Origin: Stramonita haemastoma
Taxonomy: Eukaryota; Mollusca; Gastropoda; Neogastropoda; Muricidae
DNA: 64,000 bases
Reading direction: 5' to 3'
NCBI GenBank assembly: GCA_030674155.1
Contig: CM060342.1
Coordinates: 11,414,828-11,478,827 of the forward strand
Part shown: piece by piece, positions 10,636 to 24,600 of the stretch
Numbering within the stretch: the first letter of the stretch is position 1
Layout: each line of letters starts with the position of its first letter
Program-made: the position numbers and the translations under genes
Notes under the pieces: generated by a model
Told to the model about the DNA's origin: nothing
The model's database searches: none
Seen by the model: the letters and a program-made list of their open reading frames with translations, nothing else

Positions 10636-13600
10636 ATATATAGATTATGTGATCATCGTTCATTTTCAAGACAGAAGAACTGGAACAGTTTGTTGACTGC
10701 CATTGTCTGTGATTCAGAGTCTGTGTCACATACTGGTGATTATTTGTTTTGTTTGTTTTGTTGTCTGATAATGCAAGGTAGCTTTGGCCTGGTTGAATGG
10801 ATAAATGGCATGAAAAAAAAAAAGGGTTGGGGATTGAAATAGAGCATGGCCAGAAAAACTTCATCTGCTAGTGGAGTCTTTTGATACAGTCGTTTCTCCT
10901 TCTCCAAAATGCCTCAGATTTTGATTTTTTGCATTTGTTGTTTTTATCTGTTTAACATATGCTTAATACCGTTGTTGTTGTTCACTCATTTGAGATTATT
11001 TAAGATTAAAGCTAGCCCTTCGTTTTCATACATTTCTAACACATCGTTGAAAAGGATAAGGTTTGCCTGCATATGGTCTGTATTTTAACTCCCATGTGAG
11101 CTTTTGATCCCAATCTCAGGATCTTTCATCAGACATTACGATCAAAATGGCTCACATGTAAGGGTTCTTATCCTCCCCCCCCCCCCCCCTCTTTCTCTCT
11201 CTCCCTCTGTCTTTCTTTTTCTCTTTCTGTTTGTCTGTCTGACTGCCTTTGATCTTGTAGGACTTAAAAACAAAAATTTTAACAGAAGAAAGAAAACTTT
11301 GGCAAGAAAATAAGTTAGAAGCACTTGTGTGACATGGGTCATTGTGTCTAGTAGGGTGGAGAGGGTGAGGAAGAGACCAGTGACATCCTTTGCAATGACA
11401 TTTTCCTGTGAAAGAGATTGTGATGTGTGCTGGGTGAACTCTGTGTGTGTATGTGTGTGTGTGAGCGCACACGTGCACGCAAGCGTGCGATATACAGGCA
11501 CACAGGTTTCTGGTTTCCACTTGGCAGGATGTGGGTGCAATGTAGTCGGGCTGATGAATAAGGTACAAGCTGTTTGCTTGACATTAAAATCTTTGCCACT
11601 GTATGTATATTTTTATATTCTGACATGAATTTTCTTTAGATTTTTAAGATGTTCAAACATTTTTGTTGTTGTTATCATTATGAAGTGGAGTTAATAACTT
11701 GAGATCAACTATTGCCATTTTTATTGAAGAAATGTGCTAGTGATTTCTGGTTGGGTTGGGTTGGGGGGGGGGGGGGGGTTGTTCGTTTGTTTAAAAGAAA
11801 ATCCCAACAACAAATGTGTTCTTGTACAGAATGAAATACAGGAACTGGTATTTTTTTAATACAAGATTTAGCCCACTTAGGATATAAAAATTGACCACTG
11901 TACTGTTATGATTGACATGGTGACTGGGTTTGGAATCGGCAACACAAAAAGTGCAGGTGCTGTTTGTTATGACACGTAGTCTCTGCATGGTCAAGTGTAA
12001 TCATAAATTCAGAGCTGTGATATTAGGTAGAGACGTGATTGTCGTGTAACTTATCTGGATGTGTGTGTGAGCGAATCAACTTGCCTAACTGCTTGCGGTC
12101 AACCAGTGCTGTTAGTGTGACCTGTAGATTCTGTCTTGTTCTCTATACAGTTGTTTCCATGGCTTTTGCTCTTCCCCTTTGTACTAGTTTATATTCTGGG
12201 TGCTTTGTGTATGTCTGGGAGATTTGAAGGCATTATAAAATGTGCCGTTTGGGTTACCTTTTTTTTCATGCGTTCACTGAGGTGAAAGCATTGGTGAATT
12301 GGGCAGTACATTTAAGCCTACATTTATTCCTAAAGCGGCCTCCTGTGTTCACACAGTGAGCGTGATTGTGGGTAGACTGGTGAGGGTAGCCTGTCAATAG
12401 TCATCACAAACTTGTGCATAATGGTTCTGATGTGGAACACTGGTATCATTGACTTTGTGGAAGAGATCTTCCTATACTTTTGTCTTCTTTTACAGATATT
12501 ACGGTGTGTGAGGGGAGAGGGTTGTATGGAGGCAAAACCACACTTCATGACTATTACCCCTTCTGAGCCTGTAACACTATCAGATATAAAAGTTTCAGAC
12601 TAGGGTGTTATATATGCACACACATATTTATATGTCATTGGTTCTTGGGCAACTTTTGTCATGATTTGAGTTGATTTTTCGTTGAGGCTATTTTCGTTTG
12701 GATCACAGCTTAAACCTGGTTTTTATTGTTTTGCCCATTTATCGGCTGCTTGCATATGCTGAGGATCTGTTATTACTTCCCATTGTGGGACAAAAGGTTT
12801 CAGGTCAGAACTCTGCACAAATCTGGTATCTTTTGCAATCGTGCTTTAACTCTTTTTTTTTCAACAGAACAATGTGAAATTCTGGTCACCGTTTCTTGCT
12901 CATTGTGTATTCAATCACAACCACACATGCAGTACAGTCAAGTTTAACATCATAGTTTGCAAGGATATGAAATGTGCAACACTTCCAGTCTCTTTAGTTT
13001 CAAATACGGAATGGAGAATGTAGTAAAGTAGTGTTTAAAGAGGCCACAGTGTAAGGCTTTTTACGGGTTTGAAATCATAGGGCTCTGTGGGATTTTGTGT
13101 TCCTGATGGCAAGAATTCCTGTTAATTTCATGTGTTGACAACCCCTTACCAGTGAGGGCTGGCTGTGGGATAACCATGTAGTGAACCTGGCTATGTATGT
13201 ATACACAAATCAGCCAGAAGATTAGAGTAGGTTGAGAATTCATGTGCTGAGAATTAAAGGTGTGTGAGCGAAGTCCGCTCCTAAAAAACATTTTTAAAAC
13301 ACCATGCACATAGGTGTTGTGTTTAGACACTGTCCCTGAGAAAACTTTGGGAAGTTGGAGTCCCCAGGGCAGTTCTGGGCTGTAGGCCTGTATGTCCAAG
13401 TTCTGGCGGCTCCTGTGATGGCACTGGAACCATTCATATCGGCATTTGCCTTTCCAGTGGACCATTCCAGTGACGATGGAGATGGGGGGTCTGCTGCATG
13501 GGTAACAGCTTACCCTCCATACTTTGCGCTCTAGAGCCTAGAGCACAACTCCATAGTCTTCTGAGACTGACAGATGCCTACAAGTGAAGTTGAAGCTTTA

Positions 13601-13980
13601 ATGTATACACAGGTAGAGTTTGGGCAGGAGATGGCTCCAGTATGTGTACAGTGGAGAAGGTGGATGTATTCCTCACAGCCTCGTAGGGTAGGTGGCTGAC
13701 TGACAATCAGTGCTGTACAATCTTTTTATCCAGTTCTTTTCTTGTGCATACATGTATATAATACATATATAGTTTATTATCCAGTATCATTTTGTGTTGA
13801 ACTGCTCATATGTGTTCAGCACAGACTGAATCTTAGTATATATTATTATATTAGTACTAGTATATATTGTTTAAATGAAAATTTCAAGTAGTAGTTTTTT
13901 TTATTGTTTCGTTTTTTTTTTGTTTATATGGTTAAGAATTTGTTGTTCTTTTTTGTTGAATTTTCTTTTTTTGTTGAATT

Positions 13981-14011
<31 letters not shown>

Positions 14012-15369
14012 GGTTGGTTTTACTTTGTTGGTTTTTTTTGGTTTTTTTTGTTTAGATTTTTTTAATACTTGTTTGTACATGGTAGTATAAGATCAGTAAG
14101 AGATTTCTTACTTTGAGATAGTGACAGGTACTGCAAGAATGCAAAGCATCGGTGTTTCTGCTCTACTGCAGTGGAGATGCAGTTCTTTTGTTCTGTCTCT
14201 CTGTACATAACTTGTATCACTGAATTCTCTGTAACAGAAATTTCAGTTTACTTTTCAAAAAAAAAAAAAACAGGAGCAAGTTTAAAATTTCACACCACAC
14301 ACACACACATACACACACACACACTCTTGGGTTTTGAGTCTTGGCAAGTGTGAATGGCGTGTACAGTTTTCAAGGTCAGTCATATACCTCACTACTTATG
14401 TTGGATCATTTAACATTAATTCAAAGCCAAGATTTACACATGTTTGGTTGTGGATTTGGGGTTGTTGGGTTGGGTTTTTTTTTTTGGGGGGGGGGGGGTG
14501 GTAGGTTAGGAGGGGTTTTTTTGGGGGGTAAGTGGTATTTTCTTTGCCACCCCTAGCGTTGGTGTTGGTTGTTGTCTGAAAAATCAGATATTTCGTCTTT
14601 TTAGCTATGGTGGTGGAACTTTTTTTCCATGATGATAAATTTGTTTCAATTCTTAAGCAGTCCAGAAGTGCTACAAGGTCCATAGTTTTTGTTTTGTTGT
14701 GGTGGATTCACTATTAGGTGCTGTTCTAATTCATCTTTAAGGATTGAAATACGACTAGTTGCATGGTAATGGTAGCGATTTCAAAATTCAGAACAAAAAT
14801 GCTGTAAACAGTTAACATTGGGACTTTTCTTCCCTCTCTTTCATACAGTTCTAGGGAGTTAACAAGTGCTGTGTGTTGTGCAGCTGTATGAAAATTCCAG
14901 GTGCTTTGATCTCGTGAGAAATAGGGATAGATCAAAGACATGTACTTGGCAGTGACAGATAATAAAGACTGGGCCTTTCTCAATCGACCATTAAGCATCA
15001 TGCTCCATTACAAGCTGTGTCGTGTTCTAGAATTACTCCCCATTGTGTGGCTGCCATGGAGTTGGAGTCTACAAATAGGATCACTTTTATTTGAAAGAAA
15101 TCTGATATACCAGTTCAGAAAGAATGATGTTTGTGTTTATCACTTAAGATCGAAAGCATTTTTTCCTTCTTTTTTTTTTTTAAAAAAAGCTTCAGAAATA
15201 CTTGTTGTAACAGTGATGCAAGTTTATGATTATCTCTTCAGAATTGAGGTGCAAACTGTCAATATTGTTTGTCACACTAATCACTTTGAAGGGAATAATT
15301 TGGAAAAAACTCTGCAAAGTCAAAAGCTGCTCAGAAAACTGGATCGTTTGAAAAGTAACAGTAGTATTC

Positions 15370-15400
<31 letters not shown>

Positions 15401-18400
15401 TTATTCTTTTCACGTTGTTGCTAATTACTGGCTCACTCATAGTTTTATATGTACAAGAGTAGGTGATTATGTCAGTTTAGGAAAATATTCAGAGTATTTT
15501 GTGCCTTATCTGAATTACTAATAGTAAATGACTCGTGGAATCCAAATTACTTTTGTTTGCGTTACTGTCTCAGAATCTTAATTCATCTAGTTTTATATTT
15601 ACACCTTTTCCAGTCTTAACAGTATCACAAATTCTTTCATGGGAAGAATCCACTTGTTGAGAGAGAACGTTTTTAGTTTGAGTCCTTTTTCATATTTTTG
15701 GTAATCCAACTTGTCTTCAGTACTTGTTTTATGAGGGAATCTGAATAGAAATTGGGTGGATGGAGAGATTGAAAACAAGAGTATCAGGGTCCACCTTTGT
15801 GATGAAGCCAGTGGATATCAATATTGGGGTTTTGCATAAAGTAGAGGCTGTAGCGAGTCCTTTGCTGGTGGATCAACACTGTACTTTATATGCCATGCAA
15901 GTGCCTCATCTCATTACCTGGCTCCTAAGTTCAGTTATGATCGACCAAATGATTGCTGGAGTGACCTTTCTGAAATTATTTCAAATACATCTGGCATTGA
16001 ATTTAAGAATATTTTGGGTTGCTGTGGTGTTTTTGTTTCATGTTGTTGTTGTTTTTTTGGGGGGTGGGTTAAGCTTTCAGTTGGCTAATCAAAGCTTTCA
16101 GTATCAGTTGCTCACCAATCGTGTCAAAATTTTGTGTGGCTTTAGACCTGTACCTATACTGCTGATGAGAATTGAAAGATTAAAACTGGTATTAGTAGTA
16201 CTAGTTTATTGTGGTGATGAATTGATTTTGAAGTGGTACAAGCTTCTCTCTGTCTGTGTGTCTGAAATAGGAGCTGTTTGTCACCGTGCTTGAGAGAGAG
16301 AGTTTGGAGTTGTACTGGAAACCTTGGAAGAAATAATGTGTAAATGGTTAGTGTAACAGTCGTGCCTAGAAACAACTACTTTGATGCTCTGAATGAGGAG
16401 CTGTGTGGCCTTGTAGTTAGACACCTGCCGTTGTGTAAAAGGGAAACCCAGAAAATCTGTCATTTTATGTTGATCCGAGAATGAGTCCTTAGAACTTAAT
16501 CCCACCACTTGATTCTGAGAGGAAACGCGACACAGAGATGTTATTTCATAAAGATGTGTGGGGATATCATATCTCCTGTTGTTCCTCAGTTTAATGTATC
16601 ATCACTAAAAGTGGTATCAGATGAGAAGGGAGGTTATGAGAGTGGAGAAGGGGTGTAACTGACATAAAAATTCACAAGATTAAAAAGAAAGAGACGGATC
16701 ATTTAAACATCAACCTGTATGTGAATTACAAACTGTTCTGAAGCTTAGAACAGTCAGTTAATCAGTAAGGACATTATCAGCTGGGCTATTCAGCAAAAGA
16801 AAGAGAGACCCAAAAAATTCTTGAAGTGGAAAATAAGTTTCCTGATGACAGTTGGCTTCTCAGTTTTTTGGATGTGTCAACTTTTTGTTTTATATGCACA
16901 TTGAACAAGAAGGTGTTCACTAGTTACTTGATCTCCAAGTTCTACGGTAAAAATGGAACCATTTGATATCTGCAAATATGATGACCCTTGAAAAAATACT
17001 TTAAAAGTCTTTAATGCTGGTACATGAATGCCACTTTTGCTGTGTAGTTTTCAAGAATGGAGCCATCCATGTAGATTAAGAGAGGGAAGGGGGGCTTGTT
17101 GTTGATTTTTTGGTTGGGGAGGGGGTTTGGTGGTTGTCGATTTTTTTTGGGGGGGGGTGGTGATTTTAAATTGTTGGAACAAAAACTCCACCCATACTTC
17201 CTGTCTGTAGATGTCTGTGTTCATACTTTCAAAAACAAGCTTTTTTTTAAGGTTTAAAGAGATGGAGAATCACACAGAACAAAGCATATACTGTAACTCG
17301 TGCAAGTTGGAAGAATGACAAGAAGAGATTAACTGAAAGTATGCACAGATTGACAATCTGTTTATTTGATATGATCTTTCTGTGATTACAGCCAGTTTCC
17401 GTCACAATCTCTCTGATAATGAGTATAAAGAAGAGATGCTAAGTAGGCATGAAACCAAAAAAGTTCATTTCTTAGGAAGGGAGAAAAAAACAATGAGAAT
17501 GTGCTTGTCATCCCTGAGATTTCAGTGCATGATGTCGGGGTGTAAGTGCTACTAACTTTGTGTACAAACAATTTCATGTGATGTAGACACTGATGTGAGA
17601 CTTTGTAAAAACTCTTGCTCGTTCTGTAGTTTGTATAAAGGTTTGTCCTTCTGATTTCAATTAAATAAGAAAAGTTAGTATAAAGAATTGTCCTGTATTC
17701 AGTATGAAAAAAGAAGAGATTAAAAGCATTTGAGTTGTAGAAGGAGACTGTCATATTTCACAGGTATGTTTTGCAGCACGTTTCTAGTCTCCTGTGAATT
17801 AATCACATTGCTGAGTTTGAAACTTTTGGTCCTTATCTGGCAACCATCTCTCTCTCTCTCTCTCTCTGCTTTTTGCGCATCTGGTCACTAACCTTGATGC
17901 AATCCCCCACCCCACCCGTTTTTTTAATGTAAAGAAAAGAAATCCATAACATTTTTTGATTTATATACATGTTCTTAATTTGGACATATTCACAATGTGT
18001 GATGGTCAGTGGCATTAGCAGTGAGGTATGCTGTAAGTTTCCTTCGTATTACATGTGGTATTTGACAATAATGTTACTGTTACAGGGGAAGGCCTGGAAT
18101 GCCTCTGCCCCCTGTATAAAGAAGAATGTGGTGATTAAGTTATTAATGGAATTATTTATTTCTGGAATTATTTATTTCCATTGCAATCAAAGCAGTAATG
18201 AGCAATAGATTATTGGAAAAGGGCCAGTAATTGATCTGTGAGGAGTAGAACTGCACCTTACTACTTTGGAAGTGAGGCAAGCTAGGACTGTTTCGAGACC
18301 AAAAAAAAAAAAAAAAAAGACTGTTTCTAGGCACAGCCAACTGGCATATTTTGTACCTGGCTTCAATCCCGGCTACTCCCTTGCTAAACCTTTGCCTTCT

Positions 18401-20515
18401 ATCCACCTTTTGTATGAAAGTAAGTAGATGTTAAAGTGTACAGCGGTGGCATGGATACCTATTGAGGTTCTAGCATTGCCTCTGTATGTCAATAGTTATT
18501 TTCAGGGAGAATGAAAATGGGGTGTGGTCTTGTGTTGCTAGGATAAACCCAACAACATTTTCAAGTGCAGAGGCAGATGGATGTGCACAGATTTGTGAAA
18601 ATGCCAGTATAAACGCTTAGTTCCTGTGGGTAACCTTTGCTGTATTTGTGTACACTTTGTTAAAAACTCATTTCTGCCTTGCTGAAGTTCATTTTATCAA
18701 GTTAAATCTGTTTTTGTTTTTTTTCATCATCTTACATAGAAACCTTTTTTCCCCCCAATTTACTCATATATTTTGTTAACATCCAAAAATGTACATATAC
18801 AATCTTTGAAGGTAGAATTATAAAAGAAAAACTAAGTTTGGGGGTGTTTTTTTCAGTTTTTAATCCTGATAAGCATGGCTGTTTTTGACAGAGGTAATGT
18901 TAAACATTTATACATGTATTTCAAATTATGATTGTTGACAGTGAGCAGCTGTAAGTGAAGTGGATTTTGTGCAGCTCAGAAGCTAGCCGGAACCAGTAAT
19001 GTTGGTGTGGTGTGTTGAATGTGTCAGCAGGATAGGCCTCATTGGCTTCTGGCTCTCTCTCCTTTTTCCTGCTAGGTCTTCTTCTTCCCTGTATTGAAAA
19101 ATCCCGAGATGATGAACTCTTTTTCTTGTTCTTCTTTTTGACAATCTGAAGCTGTGCTTTAGGTTTGGGGTGTACATTTGTGCTTGGAAAAGGATTTATA
19201 TTTGAATGAATGATATTCTGATTTCTAAAGTGCATAGAAACGTCCTCACCCAGGAGGCTTGAATGATTTCCTACCCGTTTCTTTCTTCCTCGCTACTTGT
19301 GCTTGTTTTGGTGATTGTTATCAATATGATCTTTTCCTTCCCCTCTCTCTTTCTACCGTCTTGTGTGTCATCTTTTTCTTTTTGAGAATCATCAGTGTTA
19401 TATTAATGGTTGATTTGTAATATACTGAAGGTGAAAATGGCAGTGCAGATGCAGAAGTTGGTGCATGTGGACTGGTACATGGACAAGTGCGTGGGTTTTA
19501 GATGATGTGGATGTGTGGGGTTCACCAGAAATTGTGTGCAGAAACGATTTGAACCACCTATGATGTACTGCAGAGGCCTTATGCCAGAAGAGTGATTTGG
19601 TGGGATAAGGAGAAAACCTGGTGTAGGTTGCCAAACAAATTCTTTGTATTAGAAACTTGAAAATGCCCACAAAACGTGATGAACAAAAATTATAAATAAC
19701 CGCCCTTGAATTCCAGTATATATTTGTCAATTGTTGTTTTTCTATCTGACTCTGATGTAGCAGCTCTAATTTCAGCTGTCTTGCTGTGCTAGTTGCTCAG
19801 AAAATCCCATTTGCTCTAAAAATATTCTTTTTCTTTTTTTTTTGGGGGGGGGGGGGGGGCAGTTGAGTTCAATCACTCTACTGACTTTTGAAATAACAGT
19901 GCAATGACCACTTTGCGTTAGCACAGATATTTATGCTATCTTCATGACATTGAATTTGTCGCCCTCTTTCCACCTTCTCCTTCCATCCAATAATGTGGTG
20001 ACAGCAGTGTTTTAATAGCATTTGTATGTAATGGTGTGTGTGTGTGTGTGTATGAGAGAGAGAGAGAGGAGAGAGAGAGAGGAAACTTAGAGAGCAAAAG
20101 CAAGTGTCAGCGTGAAGATGAAGTGCAATGTGACACAGTGGACGCCTGCTTATAGTATGCATTGTAAATCTGCAGACATGACATCCACATAGCTAAATCA
20201 CCCACTCTTTTACATTCAGAATAAACTTTGTTGTTGGTGTATGTCTTCATTCATATGTAAAGGACCATGCTATACTGGTTGGGTTTTTTTATGATTATTA
20301 CTATGAACAATGAAAATGCTATTTTTGTGACGATGATTGCTTGCTCTTTCTCTCTCTCTCTCTCTTGCTGTCATGTTGGAAAAGCTGTGGCATACGTGGT
20401 TACAAGGTATTTATATATGAATTTGCTTGAGAGTGTTTTGCCTCTGATTGTTTCACCTTTTAAGAAAAAAAAATTGATTAGAAATGTTTTTAAGTTACAC
20501 TGGATGTGAGAGTGT

Positions 20516-20521
20516 AATAAA
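20516..20521 (+). promoter_or_regulatory. candidate distal poly(A) signal, + strand
   Basis: AATAAA followed by a TG/T-rich stretch, about 0.6 kb before the + strand composition changes from T-rich to A-rich. If transcription of the + gene really reaches this switch, this hexamer is a candidate end of a very long 3' UTR. This is inference. Confidence 0.25.
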
Positions 20522-21326
20522 ATGTTATTATTGTACCTGGTTTTCAAGTGATTTTTTTCTTTCCATGCAAGTCTTCGCCTTGTTGCGGATACCAGGGTCA
20601 AGAATGGGGATTGTTTTACCTTTTAATTTTTCTGCTGACTGACCTAATCCTCAAAATGCTCCTCCGTTATTTTCCATCCACAAAATGTCAGTTTTCAGTT
20701 TTTTTGTGTGTTTCTTTACTTCGGTCAGTAGTACTCGGCATGCACTTTTTCCCCAAAAACACACACACACACACACATGCACGTGTACATGCGCGCGCAC
20801 ACACCTCTCTCCCTCTCTCTCTCCACTCACACACACACAAATGCATGTGCACATGCGCGCACACACACCTCTCTCCCTCTCTCTCTCTATCTCTCTCCAC
20901 ACACACACACTACACACACAGAGCATTTCTAGCTCTCCTTCCCTCCCTCTCTGCTTTTTTTTTCTATCATTTCTTTCTGGATCTTTTGGTTGGTTTGGGT
21001 TTTATTGTTAGTTTTTTTTTTTTTCTTTTATTGAGGTGGGAAGGGGGGGGTTCTTTTTGAGAGGGCTTGCAATTTTTCCTCCCATTCTGTGCCTGGTAAC
21101 ATGTAACGTTTGGGGGGGGGGGGGGGGGTGCCAGAGATATTCCAGTAGAAAAAGGTTTACATAATTTGTGTATAAAAGAATAGACAAGGAGATATTAAGA
21201 ATAGACAATAATAATAATATATTGGAATTTATATAGCTCTCTATCTTGCAAAAACTTGCATTCAACCAATTCTTATGCATGCAACCAATAACAATTTAGA
21301 TTTATAACAAAGACAAATACACACAC

Positions 21327-21359
<33 letters not shown>

Positions 21360-21655
21360 CACACACCACTCGCTCACTCACTCACTCACTAAGGTTATAC
21401 ACTTAAGCAGTGGTCTCAGAATACCAGAAAATAGTGGTCTATACAGAAGCCGTTTTCTTACGAATCCATACTGCTAGATGCTACACAAAAAGAATTTTTG
21501 AAACAGCAACTGTGCCTTGAAAGGAATTAGTACATCTGATTTTTAATGTTTTGTTTTAGTGTCACAACCATCTGTTTTGTGGTTTGGTTGTTTTTTAATG
21601 CAAACCAGCCAAATGTATAACACAACAAAGGACACGCAGTTTTGTATTCTTTCAC

Positions 21656-21661
21656 TTTATT
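21656..21661 (-). promoter_or_regulatory. candidate distal poly(A) signal, - strand
   Basis: AATAAA on the minus strand, about 0.4 kb from the strand-composition switch at 21.1-21.3 kb. If ANKFY1 transcripts extend this far, the 3' UTR would be about 8 kb. Inference only. Confidence 0.2.
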
Positions 21662-24600
21662 TTGGGAGGAAGGGGGACTGCAAACTATCCAATAACAAAC
21701 TGACCAAACAAGAAAACATGGAAGCTACACAATACTGCCATTGCAAGCAATGCGCAAGAGATGGGTGAAAGTATATATACCTACAATAATATAGCAACTG
21801 ATAATCAGGAAAAGCATATTCGTTCCAAAAAAATCAGAACAAATTTAATTTAACATGAAGGTGTCAACACCTCACAGCAGCAGCAAATAATCTCAGGTAG
21901 TTTCTCTTTGCCGACCCATTCACATCAAGTGTGCACACTATTCACACACAGATACATATTAATGCAGATAACACATATGATACATTTATCTTAACAGTAT
22001 GTATATCATGTGAGTATGTCGACTTGTACAAGAAACATTCGTAATACAGTTCTTCAAAACAATAAATCAAAATCCTGATTCTGAAACAACTGTCGGGGAG
22101 AAAAATTCACCAACAAATCTACTAAAATTGAATAAGAATCATGACAGGATCACAGTGGTTGGCCATACTTACAAATGTCGTCAATTGAAATGATTAGGCA
22201 GTATCGGGTTTGGTAGACGTTGAAAGCAGAAGAGGAGTAATCATTTTGTTATTTCACCTTGGGATTGAAAGGGTTGTGTTTTTTTGGTTTGTGTGTGTTC
22301 AGAGGGGGGGGGGGGGGGTGTTAGTGTTTGTGTATGATTTACATCATTTAGCTCTTACTCCTCAGACCACATGATTCCCGCAATTTACTCAATGCCAGTC
22401 CCAGATTTGGTTGTTTCTTGGTAACTGAAAACTGATGATAAAAACACAAATGCTAACTTGCAATTTGCTGGTATGCTCAGGTCTAAAATTGCTGGTATGC
22501 TCAGGTCTAAATATAATTATCAGACTTCAACATACAGCCTCTTAAATTGAACACACACACACACGCACACACAGCATTTGAAGTGAACAAATTTTATCAC
22601 TCTGCACTACCACATCAGTTTTGAATACAATGGAATGAAAAGATGGCACTAATTTTTCATTAAAAAAATATTACCCCCAACAACACTGCCTATATAATTT
22701 TTTTTACCTATTCCCCTTGAATTTACACAAGTTGAAGTAGAAGGGAAATGTTCCAAATCTTTAGCCAAAATCTGGTGATTAAGGGCATGAACAGAAGGAA
22801 GACAAATATCAGTTGGGGTTTTGTTGTGTTTTTGTTCCGTTAGGTTTGGTTTGGGGATTTTTTCTTGTTTTTTTTTTTCTGTGTTTTGTTTTTGGTTTTT
22901 TTGGTGGTGGGTTTTTTGTTTTTGTTTTTGTTTTGTTTTGTTGTTGTTTTTTGGGGGGGTAGTCTCTGCTGAGTGTCAAATGATTGTTTGCACACTTATC
23001 TTATTTTAGTGACAATAATATTACTTAGAAATCCAGAATATTTGAATGAGTTCCAAGCTATTAGATTTTTTAGTTCACTTTTTTTCTCAGATGCAGTGTA
23101 TACATGTGCGTTTTTAATAAAGTTATCAGAAACATCCAGTTACTCTTTCACACATTCATAAGCTTTTGTCAATTTTACAAAACACTAACATTCACAGGTA
23201 GTGTTTCCATAATACAGTTAGATACACAAACAGCCAGTAAATAAACATAAAAACACATAGAATGCCACACTGTGAAGAACCCAGAAAAAAATGTTTAAAA
23301 ATAAAATAAACAGGAAGGGGCCTTATGATATAACCGTAATATCATGTTAGTGCACATTTTAACATAGCATTTTGAAAATAAAATGAGCAGAAAAAGGCAT
23401 CTTTACACCTGTGTAAAACATGATTGTAAGAACGTGTTCCTGCACATTTGAACAAACCCATCAAAAGTGAAGGATGAAGAGTAGTTTTACAACCCAGAAA
23501 AGCAAAAACAAGAAGAAGAAAAAAATCAGAAGTCTATTTATTTGGGGGGAAAATGTGTTTATGGTAAAAGTGTTACATGAAACTGGCCTACTATTTAAAA
23601 ACATGTAGTCAGATACAACATGACAATGAATTAAATAAAGGTAAATAAATGAGTGAGTAACGAAAGAAGCCATTTCAACAGCAAAAACTGAAGGCCAAAA
23701 GCACAAATGCGTTACTAACTGAATACAAAACAGAACAAATGGAATGAAAGTGAATGGAATACAAATTTTACCCTCAGAAAAAGTACAATAAAGACTGCAA
23801 GTTTATTTTCAAACACCAACAAATTGAAATAAATCTTAAAATTTGTGACGACAGAATGGTTGTTTTTATCTAGTATTTCACATTTATTATTACTCTCAAA
23901 CTGCAGCTTTTCCCCTGTAGCTGTGATGAACAGAGATCCAAATACATTGCTGCTTTAAAGTTTTTTGGATTTTTTAAATATCTGCCTGTGGTAGGAAAGT
24001 GATCAAACTTAGCATGGTAAATCATAAAAGCTAATGATTGTGACGGTTTGTCTCACGATCTGTCAGGACTATTCAAAATTCACATTCTTTCATGGGTTAA
24101 GGTTCCCTTTTGAGCTAAAGCAAAGGTGATAAGAGCAGAATAAAAAAAAAAATTTAAGCAAAACATAAAGGCTGCCATTTCTACCAACAACATGACACAA
24201 AATATCAAGAAAAAGATCACGCCATTTCATCGTAACAGCCCAACAAAGAATGTTCATACTGGCAACATTCATTCATCTGGGTCCATATAAAGAGGGGAAA
24301 AACAACTATGGCACCAGTGCTGAGTATTTACCTCTTACACTGACCATGTTCAGAGTGCATGCAGAAAAAATTAAATAAATTTTATTAGAAAAATACATCA
24401 GAAATACTTTCTAATTAGAAGAATTGTTACAAACCTGATTCTGACATTCAGGAGTTTACCTTTGATTAAAAGAAGAAAGAAAGAAAAAGGCCAAGAAATA
24501 ACGGAAGCAGAAAATGCGTTCTGGACACTGAAGAAATATAGGGACACATAGAATACAATATGCCAGACTTCAATGGCACAATCTTGCAACTCACAATCCA

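Larger units (their letters stand above)
10265..21130. other. T-rich region without recognisable exons
   Basis: From the ZDHHC stop to the composition switch the + strand stays T-rich with T/G homopolymers (G runs at 11763-11778, 13991-14013, 14487-14498, 15381-15400, 19845-19858) and scattered CA/CT/GA tracts (14297-14324, 20035-20081, 20760-20920). I saw no protein family, no RNA gene and no splice-bounded coding block. It may be a long 3' UTR, intergenic DNA or both. Confidence 0.6.

Noticed and set aside
13061..13465. Minus-strand frame of 134 aa
   Set aside because: No family resemblance; parts (TTGTGTTTAGACAC and the GAATGCAGCTACCTT type elsewhere) recur at 61.9 kb, so it is probably repeat-derived.
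14940..16293. Plus-strand frames of 193 and 177 aa
   Set aside because: They run through poly-G/poly-T tracts, show no recognisable family and have no codon-like composition.
20651..21060. Frames of 70-170 aa rich in TH or RE
   Set aside because: Translations of CA/CT/GT microsatellites; the same holds for all CA-tract frames in the window.
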